Assembly: GCF_041146395.1 (NCBI RefSeq)
Contig: NC_090984.1
Span: forward strand, 127,662,280 to 127,726,279
Length of the DNA stretch: 64,000 bases
Source of the DNA: Eulemur rufifrons
Lineage: Eukaryota; Chordata; Mammalia; Primates; Lemuridae
Reading direction: 5' to 3'
Every line of letters begins with the position of its first letter. Position 1 is the stretch's first letter. The notes beneath the pieces are model-generated. The model searched no databases. It saw only the letters and a list, made by a program, of their open reading frames with translations, and was not told the origin of the DNA. A program made the position numbers and the translations under genes. This document shows, in pieces, positions 48,810 through 60,349 of this stretch.

Positions 48810-50595
48810 TCGTCCTCCTCTGGCCCACAGCGCTGTCTCTCCCAGAGACCTCAGCCTTGTCTGCGGAAAGAACAATTATCTCCCCCAGCCCAGGCAGGGG
48901 CATTTCCCCCAGGGCTTGAAGAGGAGTTTCGGGGCGGGAGCCCTATGTTTTTAAGTAGAAAGAGACCGAGGCCAGGCTTTCCTAGCCCTTCTGCGATCTC
49001 TGTAGGACAACCCTTCTCTTGAATTCATGGGTGCACGAGTCTGAGACGGGAGGTCACTTGGCCTACGAGGCATGTGGAGACAGAAGGAAGGCCACATCTC
49101 TTGCCTCCCTTCACGCCTTCGGGCCCCTCCTTGGACTCAGGCCAGCCGGCCCCTCCCTCCGGCTGCGGGTCTGGCTTCCAGTCACGGTGCTGAGCCAGGC
49201 ATGGCCCCTGCATGCCCCGCACACTCCCCTGTGATGTGACAAGTCCCGGGAGCTTGTCATAGTGCGGTGTCATCGCACGAGCTCCAGGCCTGCCTTGTGC
49301 CCCTTTCGTCCTGTGCGTTTGCGTTTGGAGATGCAATACTGGCACATCGGGAGGGCCGCAGACGTTCTCAGCCCACCACAGTCCTCGCACCCGCCTCACT
49401 TCTGTGCACTCTGACGCCTCTCAGGACGTCTCCAGGAAGCCCTCCAGGAACTACGACTCACAGAGTTCCACCCGACCACTTCCACGCGCATCAAAAGCAG
49501 GACATCCCAGCTCCCTCGGGCTGAGGCCAGCCAGGCTTGGGGACAGGACTCCCACTGTCTGAGGTCCTCAGAAACAAGGTGTGGTCTGGTGCAGGGGGAC
49601 AGTGTGTCCCGTACGGAACCAAACCCCAGGCCCGCAGGCGCTCGGAGGCCCAGGTCTCTTGGCGGGGGACACTCTATTGAGACCAACCGAAGGAAGGTGA
49701 GAGAACAATATGGAATGAATGAAGGGTCGTGACTCCCAGGACCTCTGAGCCCACGAGCAATGGGTCAGAAACCATCACACACCGGGACTGGGGGAAGCAG
49801 ACACCAGGAACGGACAGACTTTCTGAGCTGGGGCCAGCTGGAAGCTGCATCGGAAGCCACAGAGAATCTGACTGAGAAGTAGAGTGCTGGGGTTCAGTCA
49901 GGGGTGGGTCCCACTGTTTGGGAAGGCGGCCACCGTGTTTGCCGCACTGCCGTCACCCAGGCTGCTCGGGGCACTGGACTCTGAGGGCCCCACCAAGGCC
50001 CAGCCCTGAGCGCGCACCCCGGGGCGTCACCTCTGCGCTGGGCGCCCTCGGCTCGCTATCGGCTCCCACTTTCTGGAAAACCTTTCCTAGCAGATAACAT
50101 GCAGGCTGTGATACTGTCCCTGAATGCAACGTTTTAAAACTTCCTTTCCCATGTAGATTCCAGCCGGCTTTCTCTCCGCCAACCGTGAAACTGGCCTCCG
50201 GCCTACGTGAGCCACGCTCCCTCCTTCTCAGTCACCTCCATCGTAATCTCCACGTAGACCTGGGGGAGCAAAGCAGGCTGGAGTCGCACCTGCGCACCGG
50301 GGCCGACTTCTGCTGCGGGTGCAGGGTGGTGGTTCGTTTCACGTGTCACCCCGGCCGGGCAAGGGACGCCCAGACACTTGGTTGAACATTATTTTTGGGT
50401 GTCCGTGCGAGGCTGTTCTGGGAAGAGATTGTTATTTGAGTTAATGGACAGGGCAGCGCCGACGGTCCTCCCCAGAGCTGGCGGCCGTCACCGGGTCAGC
50501 TGAGGGCCTGAACAGAACAGAACAGAACCAGCGAGGACATTTGGGTCAACTCTGCCCGTGACTGCTTGAGCAGGAGCTCCACGTTCGCTGCCCTT
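48810..50595. other. GC-rich intergenic, nothing recognised
   Basis: No gene or repeat is identified between the last VH pseudogene and the first minisatellite. Confidence 0.5.
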
Positions 50596-51342
50596 GGCAC
50601 AGCCGGTCCCAGGCCGGCGGGCCCAGACCCCTTGGCATAGCCGGTCCCAGGCCGGCGGACCCAGACCCCTTGGCACAGCCGGTCCCAGGCCGGCGGGCCC
50701 AGACCCCTTGGCAAGCCGGTCCCAGGCCGGCGGGCCCAGACCCCTTGGCACAGCCGGTCCCAGGCCGGCGGGCCCAGACCCCTTGGCACAGCCGGTCCCA
50801 GGCCGGCGGGCCCAGACCCCTTGGCACAGCCGGTCCCAGGCCGGCGGGCCCAGACCCCTTGGCATAGCCGGTCCCAGGCCGGCGGACCCAGACCCCTTGG
50901 CAAGCCGGTCCCAGGCCAGTGGGCCCAGACCCCTTGGCAAGCCGGTCCCAGGCCGGCGGGCCCAGACCCCTTGGCATAGCCGGTCCCAGGCCGGCGGACC
51001 CAGACCCCTTGGCAAGCCGGTCCCAGGCCAGTGGGCCCAGACCCCTTGGCAAGCCGGTCCCAGGCCGGCGGGCCCAGACCCCTTGGCACAGCCGGTCCCA
51101 GGCCGGCGGGCCCAGACCCCTTGGCAAGCCGGTCCCAGGCCGGCGGGCCCAGACCCCTTGGCACAGCCAGTCCCAGGCCGGCGGGCCCAGACCCCTTGGC
51201 AAGCCGGTCCCAGGCTGGCGGGCCCAGACCCCTTGGCAAGCCGGTCCCAGGCTGGCGGGCCCAGACCCCTTGGCACAGCCAGTCCCAGGCCGGCGGGCCC
51301 AGACCCCTTGGCACAGCCGGTCCCAGGCCGGCGGGCCCAGAC
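50596..51342. repeat. GC-rich minisatellite, 37/38-bp units, about 20 copies
   Basis: Tandem units of the form GGCAcAGCCGGTCCCAGG plus about 20 further bases ending GACCCCTT. Units are 38 bp (GGCACAG or GGCATAG) or 37 bp (GGCAAG). A 112-bp higher-order block (38+37+37) occurs twice in tandem, at 50,861-50,972 and 50,973-51,084. The mixture of unit lengths leaves long frames open on both strands without any coding meaning. Confidence 0.97.
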
Positions 51343-51749
51343 TGAGATCGCACCAGCGAGCGGCCCTCTGGCTCGCAGACCTTCGGCATCACCGGCAGCT
51401 TCCCTGCGTCTCCTGCAGATCACGGGACTTACCAGCCTGCACAGCTGGCTGAGCTAACACCACATGCAGTAGGCACGTACGTGTCACACGGGTTCTTCTC
51501 TGGAACACGGACGCCGACCCACAGCCTGTCCATACACACTCACGCAGACGACTCACAGGCTCCAACACGGTAAGGAGCCGGAAGCAAGGACGCCGTCCCG
51601 TGTGCCAGTCTCTGGGGCACAGAGCAGCATGATGCTCACAGCGCGGCCTGGACCGCACCTGCCGCCCACTACGGGCAGCAGACGCCCACGCCTCATGATG
51701 ACAGTTGCTGGGGGGCCACTAAACAATTCCCCCCACATCCCAGCTGGTC

Positions 51750-52080
51750 GAAAATGGTGACCAAGTCTTTTATAGCCCTATTGAATTTCATATCATTTTG
51801 TATTTGTTTTTTTTTTTTTATGGCTGAGAGAACATTGTTAGCATGTCCAACTGCAATTGCAGATTTCACTATTTTTCTCATATTGCTGTCAGTTTCTCTT
51901 TATGTCCTAAAAAGATTCAATATAGGGTTCACAGACATTGAGGATAGTCATGCATTCTTGATAAACTAACACAATTATCACTAGGAAATATGCCTTCTAG
52001 CCCTAATAGCTAATTTCATTGTTGTGAAATCTGTCTCCAATATCAAAGAGTCACCTCATCTTCTTTGTAGTTGATGGTTC
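51750..52080 (-). mobile_element. Reverse old L1 fragment
   Basis: An AT-rich patch in GC-rich surroundings with reverse L1 phrasing (CCAACTGCAATTGCAGATTT, TCTTGATAAACTAACACAAT). Diverged and with no reading frame. Confidence 0.5.
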
Positions 52081-52089
52081 CATAATAGG

Positions 52090-53550
52090 ACATTCAGTAA
52101 TTTACCCTGGAGCTACTAATCCGTCTGTCCACTGACAAGATTCAGCTGCGCAGCAGGCTTCAGCCGGGAAGTGGTGACGAGGTGCGTAGACAGCGTCCCT
52201 GCCGAATGGAGTCCCGGGACAGAAATGTGAGCCAACAGGAGCTGCACGTGCCACACTGTCTGGACGGGTCAAAGTGGCACCACAAACAGTACCCAGGCGC
52301 ATGATGACACAACTGCCACTTTCTAACCTTTGCCACAAGCCACCAGTCCCCTGAACCAAACCACCGAAAGCAGGATCAACAAGGGAAGAAAGCACCATCT
52401 GCTGGCACGAGGCGATCGGCACGTCCCCAAAGGCTGGGCAGGAGGCTGCACCCAGCAAGCGCGAAGCCACAGGCCCTGCACGCAGGAACTCCCCACCCAC
52501 GGGCCCCCAAGCAAGACAAAATCAAGAGGATTGTTCTGCCTTCTCCACTCCCTTAAGCATTACAGAGTTCCCCAAATGGGATGTGGCCATGACAATCAAG
52601 GGTTCTGTCCTGGGGGCTGGAGGTTACTTGGTTTTCTAACTCCTTGGATGAACATATAAGATGACAATAATGTGTGTGGCCTGTTGGCTCCTGTAGCTCC
52701 AGACCACGGTAAAAGGAAAAGTCCAGGAAGTTGCCTTTGAATTAATAGACGGAACCACGGCAGTTACAGCGAGTCAGCCCGGCTGAGCTGAGGGGTGGGA
52801 CTGGGTCACTCCTGGGAGCAGAGACCTGCTCCAGTGGAGGAGAGTCAGAGTCAGGACGCGAGGGGAGGGCAGCCAGAGGTTCCCAGGAGATGCAGGATAA
52901 CAGAGCACTTGCCCTAGTGGGGAAGGCGCACGTAATGAATGTGTTACTGCTGGGGCCCGTCCGTGATGTCCTCGCCCTTGGTGTGTGTGTGTGTGTGTGT
53001 GTGTGTTAGTCTGGAGGATGCAGAACATCTCTGAAGCAGACTTACTGGTTGACAGCAACACCCATTTATTATCTCTCAGTTTCTGTTGCTCAGGAGACCA
53101 AGAGTGGGTTCGCTCAGTTCTCTTCTTGGGGTCTCCCAAGCAGGCCAGTGTTGCCTGTGCGGAATTATCCTCAGATCTGGCCGGAGAGGGGTCTGCTGGC
53201 AGGCTCCCTCGAGTGTTGGCAGAAGTCACTGCGTGTGTCTTCAAACACAATGGCAGAAGAGGTATTCTAGGGAGTGCCAGCTGGCAAGACAGAGCCTGAT
53301 GTGGCGTATGGCGATCACAGGTGTGACAGCCCATCACCTTTGCCAGCTCCCGCCAGTTAGATGCAATGCACAGGTCCTGCTTCTATGCCAGAGAAGGGTG
53401 CGGTGGTTAAGTTAATGAGCCGACTGAGTGGGCCAGGGACGTCCAGACTGCGGATGGAACACTGTTGCTGGGTGTGCCCGTGAGGGTGTTTCTGGAGGAG
53501 GGGTGCACTGGAGCCAGCGGACTGCGGGATGAAGCTTGTCCGACCACCGT
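52090..53550. other. Intergenic with a (TG)n microsatellite
   Basis: A short TG run lies at 52,979-53,006. I recognise no gene here. Confidence 0.5.
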
Positions 53551-53559
53551 AGGCAGGGC

Positions 53560-53835
53560 CCACCCTCCTGCCTCATTCTACTAAGCGAACTACCACGAGA
53601 ATGGAAACAGAAGCGCCACACGTACTCACCACCAAATTGGTATTAACTGACCAACACTTATGTGCACATACAGTAACATTCATCGGGTGTCAGGCAGGCG
53701 GGGATGGATATATTCACACCTAATGGGGTTGGTGCGCACCGTCTGGGGATGGACAGGCTTCAAGCTCTGACTCTGGCGGGGCAAAGAAAACACACGTAAC
53801 CTAAGCATTCGCACCCCTGTAATACGCTACGTCCA
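53560..53835 (+). mobile_element. L1 3' end (strepsirrhine type)
   Basis: Runs from TACTAAGCGAACTACCACGA through GTGCGCACCGTCTGGGGATG to CACCCCTGTAATACGCTA. This is the same 3' UTR family as at 6.4, 15.9 and 26.2 kb. Truncated, with no intact frame. Confidence 0.8.
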
Positions 53836-54311
53836 TAAACGTGGGACGCCTACAGACGCCACCATTACTTTAACACATCCCCCAGGAGTGCTGGCCCTTC
53901 AGATCCATGGGCTAGGGTACAACCATCTGAGGACTGAAAATATTTCGGGAAAAAATTGCATCTGTGCTGAACATGTACAGACTTTAATTTTTTTTCTTTC
54001 TTTATTGATGGCTTCGGTAAAGGAAATGGACAGACATTTTTTCTTGTACATTGTTCCCTAAATCATACAGTAAACAACTCTTTTCATAGCATTTACATTG
54101 TATTAAGTATTACGAGTAATCTAGAGATTATTTAAAGTACACGGGAGGATGTGTGTAGTTTGTATGGAAATACTACACCATTTCATTGACATATCAGGCA
54201 CTTGAACATCGTCGGTTTTTGGCAACTGTTGGAGGTCCTGGAACCAATCCCCCATGGATTCTGATGGACAATAATTAGTTAAGACAATAAAATAGTACAT
54301 TTAAATGTTAG

Positions 54312-54628
54312 AGGCCAGGCACAGTGGCCCACGCCTGTAATCCTAGTGCTTTGGGAGGCCGAGGCAGGAGGATTGCTTGAGCCCAGGAGTTCCAAACCTA
54401 CCTGGGCAACCAAGCGAAACCCCATCTCTACAAAAAAAAAAAAAAAAAAATTAATGTTAATAAAAAATAAATTAACTGGGCATGGTGGCACATGCCTGCA
54501 GTCCTAGCTACATGGGAGGCTGAGGTGGGAGGATTGCTTGAGCCCAGGAGTTCAAGGTTAGTATGAGCTATGATTGTACCACTGCACGTCAGCCCAGGTG
54601 ACAGTGAGACCCTGTCTCAAAAAAAAAA
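54312..54628 (+). mobile_element. Alu SINE, older (AluJ-like)
   Basis: Dimeric Alu with left arm GGCCAGGCACAGTGGCCCAC, a long A-rich linker and right arm ending in a poly-A run. It lacks the lemur linker insertion. Confidence 0.85.
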
Positions 54629-55255
54629 GTAAAGAAGGAGGCAAGTTATCATTTGTTGGAAAAACATAAATAATCAGCATAAAAAACTATTTGAATTAGA
54701 AATCACTCAGATACTTTTCTATATATATCAGCATGAGTCTATTAAAAAATATCATTTAAAAGATATAATCCACAATTTAAAAGAACCAAAAAACCAAAAA
54801 CAACTAAGTATAAAATTAGTGCAAAATGTACTCATTTTGAAGTATAAAGAGAACCATGAAACTTTACCAAAGGATATAAAACCCTTTAGGTAGCTACATA
54901 ACAATTGTACATTTATGATTAGATAGGCTTAATACTGTAATGATGATAACCCTCTCTCCGTTTTTCTGGAAAATAGATATAATCCTAATCCAAATCTGCA
55001 AAGGATCTATCTGGGAACTTGCTGGCCCGATCCAAACTTTGTTTGGAAGAATAAATGCAGAAGAGTGGGGAGGAAAACCTGAAACAAGAGAAACGGGTAA
55101 CATTTGCCCTCTCAGATGTTCGACGTTTGAAGCTGTAACAAGTACAACAGTACAAACCAGACACCAGACTGACAAGGAAGGCCGGTGGAAGGGGCAGACC
55201 CACACGCAGACGAGAATGGGCCCATGATAAACAGCACTTACATCAGTGGGGAAGG

Positions 55256-55392
55256 CCGGGCGCGGCGGCTCACGCCTGCAATCCCGGCACTCTGGGAGGC
55301 CGAGGCGGGAGGATCGCTTGAGCTCAGGAGTTCGAGACCAGCCTGGCAATATAGCGAGACTCCATCTCTCTGGGGAAAAAAAAAAAAAAAAG
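55256..55392 (+). mobile_element. Alu left monomer
   Basis: A single left arm, GGCCGGGCGCGGCGGCTCAC to CGAGACTCCATCTCTC plus poly-A, without a right arm. Confidence 0.85.
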
Positions 55393-55394
55393 TT

Positions 55395-56230
55395 GTGATA
55401 AAATGTATCATCTTAACCATTGAAAGTTTTTTAAAATTGTGGTAAAATGCACACGACATAAGATTCACCATCCTAACCATTTTTAAGGGCAGAGCTCAGT
55501 GGCATTAGGCACATTCACAGTGCCGTGTAACCAGCACCACCGTCCATCTCCAGACATCTCTTCCTCTGGCACAACAGAAACTCTGTACTCGTTAAACAGC
55601 TGTTCCCTGTGTTCCCTCTTCCCAGCCCCTCGCAACCACCACGCTACTTTCTGTCTCTGTGGATTCGACTCCTCTAGGTGTACAAGCATCTCTTCAGGAA
55701 CACAGGCGTACAGATGTCTTTTCAAGACCCTGCTTTTCAATTCTTTTGGGCATATCCGCAGAAGTAGAATTGCTGGGTCATATGGTGATTTTATTTCCAA
55801 TTTTTTGAGGATCCACCATACTGTTTTCCACAGCTTGCTTGCTTGCTTTTTTCTTTCTTTCTTTCTTTCTTTTTTTTTTAGAGACAGAGTCTCACTCTGT
55901 TGCCCGGGCTAGAGTGCCGTGGCATCAGCCTAGCTGACAGCAACCTCAAACTCCTGGGCTCAAGGAATCCTCCTGCCTCAGCCTCCCGAGTACAGGTGTG
56001 CACCACCACGCCTGGCTAATTTTTTCTATTTTTAGTTGTCTGGCTAGTTTCTTTCTATTTTTAGTAGAGATGGGGTCTCGCTCTTGCTCAGGCTGGTCTC
56101 AAACTCCTAACCTCAAGCGATCCTCCTGCCTCAGCCTCCCAGAGTGCTAGGATTACAGGCGTGAACCACCGCGCCTGGCCTGTTTTCCATAGCTTTGCTA
56201 TCTAATTTTTACAACATGCCTAAGAAAAAA
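55395..56230 (+). mobile_element. Old L1-type 3' UTR, split by an Alu
   Basis: Phrases such as AACCACCACGCTACTTTCTG and AGAATTGCTGGGTCATATGG mark a forward L1 remnant. It is interrupted by the reverse Alu at 55,840-56,179, with CTGTTTTCCAYAGCTT repeated on both sides. Confidence 0.7.
55871..56179 (-). mobile_element. Alu SINE, reverse
   Basis: Reverse dimeric Alu ending GCGCCTGGCC, with a shortened lemur-type linker. The CTGTTTTCCAYAGCTT target-site duplication (about 55,820 and 56,180) shows insertion into the L1 remnant. Confidence 0.9.
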
Positions 56231-56499
56231 CCATCTTAAGCATATTACAAAACACCACGATCTGTTTTTGATAAACACATACAAAAGAAAAATACTGGCA
56301 CAACATACACCAACAGATTAACAGTTGTTATTTCTTGATGGTCAGGATTACAGGTTAATTTTTTTTGTCTTCTCTTAACTGGATTCATTTCTAATTTTTC
56401 TACACTTGTCATGTATATGTTTAACAAAAAATTAAAAGTAATTAAAGTAGATTACACACAGTTTTTAAAAGGTTACGAAAATAAACAATAAAGTAACAA

Positions 56500-58095
56500 A
56501 TAGGCAAACACCTTGGGGTGCTGGCTGCCGGCTGAGTCAGCCCCTCTCTGTGCTGAGGGGACAAGGACTCCCCCCGCATTTACCTAGGAGACGCCCTAAC
56601 GGGGCGAAGGGACCCACAGAAAGCGGGTGGCTGACGGGTGGGTCCCCAGGGTGCGGCTGCCGCTGGGCTCAGTGAGCAGCGAGGGCAGCGTCTGGGAGCA
56701 GCTGGACCTGCCTGGGCGGGCAGGGCGGAGGGAAGGAGGGGGAACGACAGGGGGTTATCGAGACTCAGTTTCACTTCCCGAGGCTGCCAGAGAGCTGGGC
56801 CCCGAGCTGCAGGGCAAACCTCCTGCTCAGGTTTCCTCCTCACCGTGCGCCATGCGGGGTGGGGCGCAGCACGGAGGGACGGTCGGGAGGGCGGCAGACC
56901 CGCGGGGCCTGGATCCCGCCAGCCTGGCTCTGCTGCGGCCTCAGGTGTGCGGCCTGGCCCTGAGGCCTGGACGGTGCGGAGGGCTCACCTGGCAGGGGCG
57001 GTCGGTCTCGCCACCTCCCCTGGAGCCCGGGGAGAAGGCTGCAGAAAAGCGAAGGGGCTGAAACTGGAATCGTGCTACTGTGGCTACGCTTGGTCCCTCC
57101 AGGGACCCGCGGTCCCGCACCCCGCCTTGTCTCACACCCTCCCCGAGGGTCTAAGCAGCCGTGTTGTGTTTACCAAGACTGTCCCCCGCCCTCCCAGTCA
57201 CAGTGAGCACTGTCATTCCCACGCTGCAGATGTGGCACCAGACACAGAAGGTGCTGCACCACGGGGACCAGACCCCAGAGACACTCTGTCCTCTGCCCCT
57301 CCCCACAGGACCACGTGGCAGAAGAAGCCCGAGGTGCAGTCCCCTGGGTCCCCAGTGAGCGCTAACCCAGGGACGAGGTCCAGTCCCCTGGGTCCCCAGT
57401 GAGCGCTAACCCAGGGACAGGACAGGCAGAGGGGCCGGCACGGCCAAGGGGCAGGTTTCCCAGCATCCTGTGCTTCCTGCTCCCGTCTGGCCCTGGGGAT
57501 CCGAGACCACCAGAGCCCTTTGTCTTCCTCATCCACGTCCACCCCCAGACCCCCAGGAGAGGGGCTGTCCTGGGAAGGAAGGAGACCCCAGGGAACAGGG
57601 CGGGGGGTGGGCGTGCCCTGACTTGCAGGCGTCCAGGAGTGGAAGGACAGCAAAGCTGGAGCCAGACGGCCCTTCGGGGGCCCCCAGTGTAACAGGCGGG
57701 GACTCTGCTGTGGCAGCCGCAGGACGCAGTGAGACAGCAAGGGACCTGCAGCCAGCGGCTTCGACCCTTGGGTGTGTGACTTCGGCCACGTTGCTGAGCC
57801 ACACGGGGCTTTAAAATGGGGTTAAAAGGATTCTCTCATCACCAGGTCACAGCGAGGACCTAAACAGGTGCCCGAAACCGCCCACCCCAGAGTCCCCCAT
57901 GCAGTGAGGGATGCTCCGTCCCTGGCAGAAGGGTCCGGGCCCCGGAGGGCGGGGGGGGGGGCTCTCAAGTCTGCACAGCAGCCCAGGGGGGGCGCCGCGG
58001 CCCCAACGTGGCCCCTGACGAGGCCGAGGATCTTCCCCGGCTCTGCCAGCACAGCAGCCCTCGCGGGGGCCCAGCCCGGCAGGGAACGGGAAGCC
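56500..58095. other. GC-rich stretch left of the CIB2 exon
   Basis: No further CIB2 exon was found by eye. A two-copy tandem of about 44 bp lies at 57,335-57,420, and a MIR-like stretch at about 57,770-57,825. Otherwise unrecognised; it would be intron 2 if the CIB2 gene were continuous. Confidence 0.45.
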
Positions 58096-58103
58096 ACACT
58101 TAC

Positions 58104-58138
58104 TTGAGGATGTCCTTCTTGTTGAAGAAGGTGCAGTC
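58104..58138 (-). CDS. CIB2: Single CIB2 exon (probable exon 2), isolated
   Basis: On the minus strand a CCCCCCACAG acceptor is followed by 35 bp encoding DCTFFNKKDIL plus two bases of the next codon, and a GTAAGTG donor. DCTFFNKKDILK matches the N-terminal segment of CIB2 (calcium- and integrin-binding protein 2, an EF-hand protein of inner-ear hair cells); CIB1, CIB3 and CIB4 differ here. The next exon should lie to the left and exon 1 to the right; neither was recognised in the window. Human CIB2 is on 15q25, not at IGH. It could be a real gene with long introns, a duplicated fragment or an assembly join. A 12-residue match plus both splice sites makes chance unlikely. Confidence 0.75.
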
Positions 58139-58399
58139 CTGTGGGGGGAAAGCACACACAGCTGGCTGTGCAGGTCGATGCCACGGGCCCCCGAGGGTGT
58201 AGCCCTGCACGGGGGCGGGAGAGGCCCTGCTGCCCCTCCCCACCCCGCTGCCTGGGGGTGGGCGACACCAGTGGGCCCAGAAAATGCAGCCTGGAGGCTG
58301 TGTCCGTGCACACTGGCCTGGGCAGAGGTGCGCACTGGGCGCACGCTTGGGAGGGAGGCGGAGAGCTCACAGGCCGACAGGGCTGGCTGGAGGGCCAGG

Positions 58400-59400
58400 G
58401 GCACCCCTGTGGGATGGCGGGGAGCAGGGGTACCCTGTGGGATGGTGGGGAGCAGGGGCACCCCTGTGGGATGGCGGGGAGCAGGGGCACCCCTGTGGGA
58501 TGGCGGGGAGCAGGGGCACCCTGTGGGATGGCGGGGAGCAGGGGCACCCCTGTGGGATGGCGGGGAGCAGGGGTACCCTGTGGGATGGTGGGGAGCAGGG
58601 GCACCCCTGTGGGATGGCGGGGAGCAGGGGCACCCCTGTGGGATGGCGGGGAGCAGGGGCACCCTGTGGGATGGCGGGGAGCAGGGGCACCCCTGTGGGA
58701 TGGCGGGGAGCAGGGGTACCCTGTGGGATGGTGGGGAGCAGGGGCACCCCTGTGGGATGGCGGGGAGCAGCGGCACCCTGTGGGATGGCGGGGAGCAGGG
58801 GGCACCCCTGTGGGATGGCGGGGAGCAGGGGCACCCTGTGGGATGGCGGGGAGCAGGGGGCACCCCTGTGGGATGGCGGGGAGCAGGGGCACCCTGTGGG
58901 ATGGCGGGGAGCAGGGGCACCCCCGTGGGACGGCGGGGAGCAGGGGGCACCCCCGTGGGACGGCGGGGAGCAGGGGCGCCCCCGTGGGACGGCGGGGAGC
59001 AGGGGCACCCTGTGGGACGGCGGGGAGCAGGGGCGCCCCCCGTGGGATGGCGGGGAGCAGGGGCACCCCGTGGGATGGCGGGGAGCAGGGGCACCCCGTG
59101 GGATGGCGGGGAGCAGGGGCACCCCGTGGGATGGCGGGGAGCAGGGGCACCCCGTGGGATGGCGGGGAGCAGGGGCACCCCGTGGGATGGCGGGGAGCAG
59201 GGGCACCCCGTGGGATGGCGGGGAGCAGGGGCACCCCGTGGGATGGCGGGGAGCAGGGGCACCCCGTGGGATGGCGGGGAGCAGGGGCACCCCGTGGGAT
59301 GGCGGGGAGCAGGGACGCCCCCGTGGGATGGCGGGGAGCAGGGACGCCCCCGTGGGATGGCGGGGAGCAGGGACACCCCTGTGGGACGGCAGGGAGCGGC
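58400..59400. repeat. GC-rich minisatellite, 28/29-bp units, about 34 copies
   Basis: Units such as GGGATGGCGGGGAGCAGGGG followed by CACCCCTGT or CACCCCGT. The left part mixes T-bearing units, whereas 59,050-59,310 is a run of nearly identical 28-bp units, indicating recent local expansion. It starts about 260 bp from the CIB2 exon, in what would be intron 1. Long open frames on both strands are by-products. Confidence 0.97.
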
Positions 59401-59984
59401 TGGGAGACAACTCCAGAGTGAGGACCCACAGGGCCCCGCCAGGCAGCTGCAGGAGGCAGCGTCCACACTGCAGCCCTGAGAACGGTGGTCGTGGGGCCGT
59501 GTGGTGTGTGTCCCAGGAGGCCGCGGGCTGCAGCCCCGTGCTCAGCGGCTGCGAGTCCCACACACAGAGACCAGGGAAGCAGGGGCGTTACCTGGTGTCT
59601 GAGCCACAGACCAGGCCCCTGGTGCTGGGGGAAAGGAGGGTGGGCAGGGAGGGGCAGTGGCGTGGGGACAGAGGTGAGGCTGGAGGCTGCCAGGGGGCCG
59701 CAGGTGGGCATTCCTCGGGGAGGGGCGGCACTGGGCTCCTTCCCGACTTTTCCTCTCAGGGGTCCTGTCTGCTGCGGCTTGGCCTGCCGAGGTGCCAAGC
59801 CCGGAGGCCGTGACGACGGCTGCTGCGCCAGGCCTCGGCGAGAAGCACAGGGGTGGAGAGGACCCAGGGCTCAGCAGCACGCTCAGCTGTGAGGGGCTTC
59901 TGTGCTTCTCCCCGCTGTTCAGCTGCCCCACCTCTGCCCACCAGCCCGGCACAGGAAGAAGCCTCGTAGGCTCTGTGGAGCCCA

Positions 59985-60345
59985 GAGCCCAGAGCCCGCG
60001 GGGCCAAACGCCGACCAGAGCCCGCGGGGCCATGGGGCCGAACGCTGACCAGAGCCTGCGGGGCCGTGGGGCCAAACGCTGACCAGAGCCTGCGGGGCCG
60101 TGGGGCCAAACGCTGACCAGAGCCCGTGGGGCCGTGGGGCCGTGGGGCCGAACGCCGACCGGAGCCCATGGGGCCGTGGGGCGGAACGCTGACCAGAGCC
60201 CGTGGGGCCGTGGGGCGGAACGCTGACCGGAGCCCGCGGGGCCGTGGGGCTGAACGCTGACCGGAGCCCGCGGGGCCGTGGGGCCGAACGCTGACCAGAG
60301 CCTGTGGGGCCGTGGGGCCGTGGGGTGGAACGCTGACCAGAGCTG
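59985..60345. repeat. GC-rich minisatellite, about 34-bp units, about 10 copies
   Basis: Units of the form ACCAGAGCCYGCGGGGCCGT followed by GGGGCCAAACGCTG, with small insertions of the GGGGCCGT core. Degenerate at both ends. Confidence 0.93.
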
Positions 60346-60349
60346 CCGC

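Noticed and set aside
50488..51457. Long open frames on both strands across the first minisatellite (up to about 311 codons)
   Set aside because: The frames consist of translated 37/38-bp repeats rich in Pro, Gly and Arg. GC-rich tandem units without stops explain them, and no start context or domain is present.
44600..58000. D or J segments to the right of ADAM6
   Set aside because: I found no pair of 12-bp-spacer signals flanking a short D, and no J with a WGxG motif. V orientation also places D and J to the left.
57822..59813. Frames of 400-658 codons across the 28/29-bp minisatellite
   Set aside because: They are repeat translations, open on both strands at once, as expected of a stop-free unit. 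No known protein is matched.
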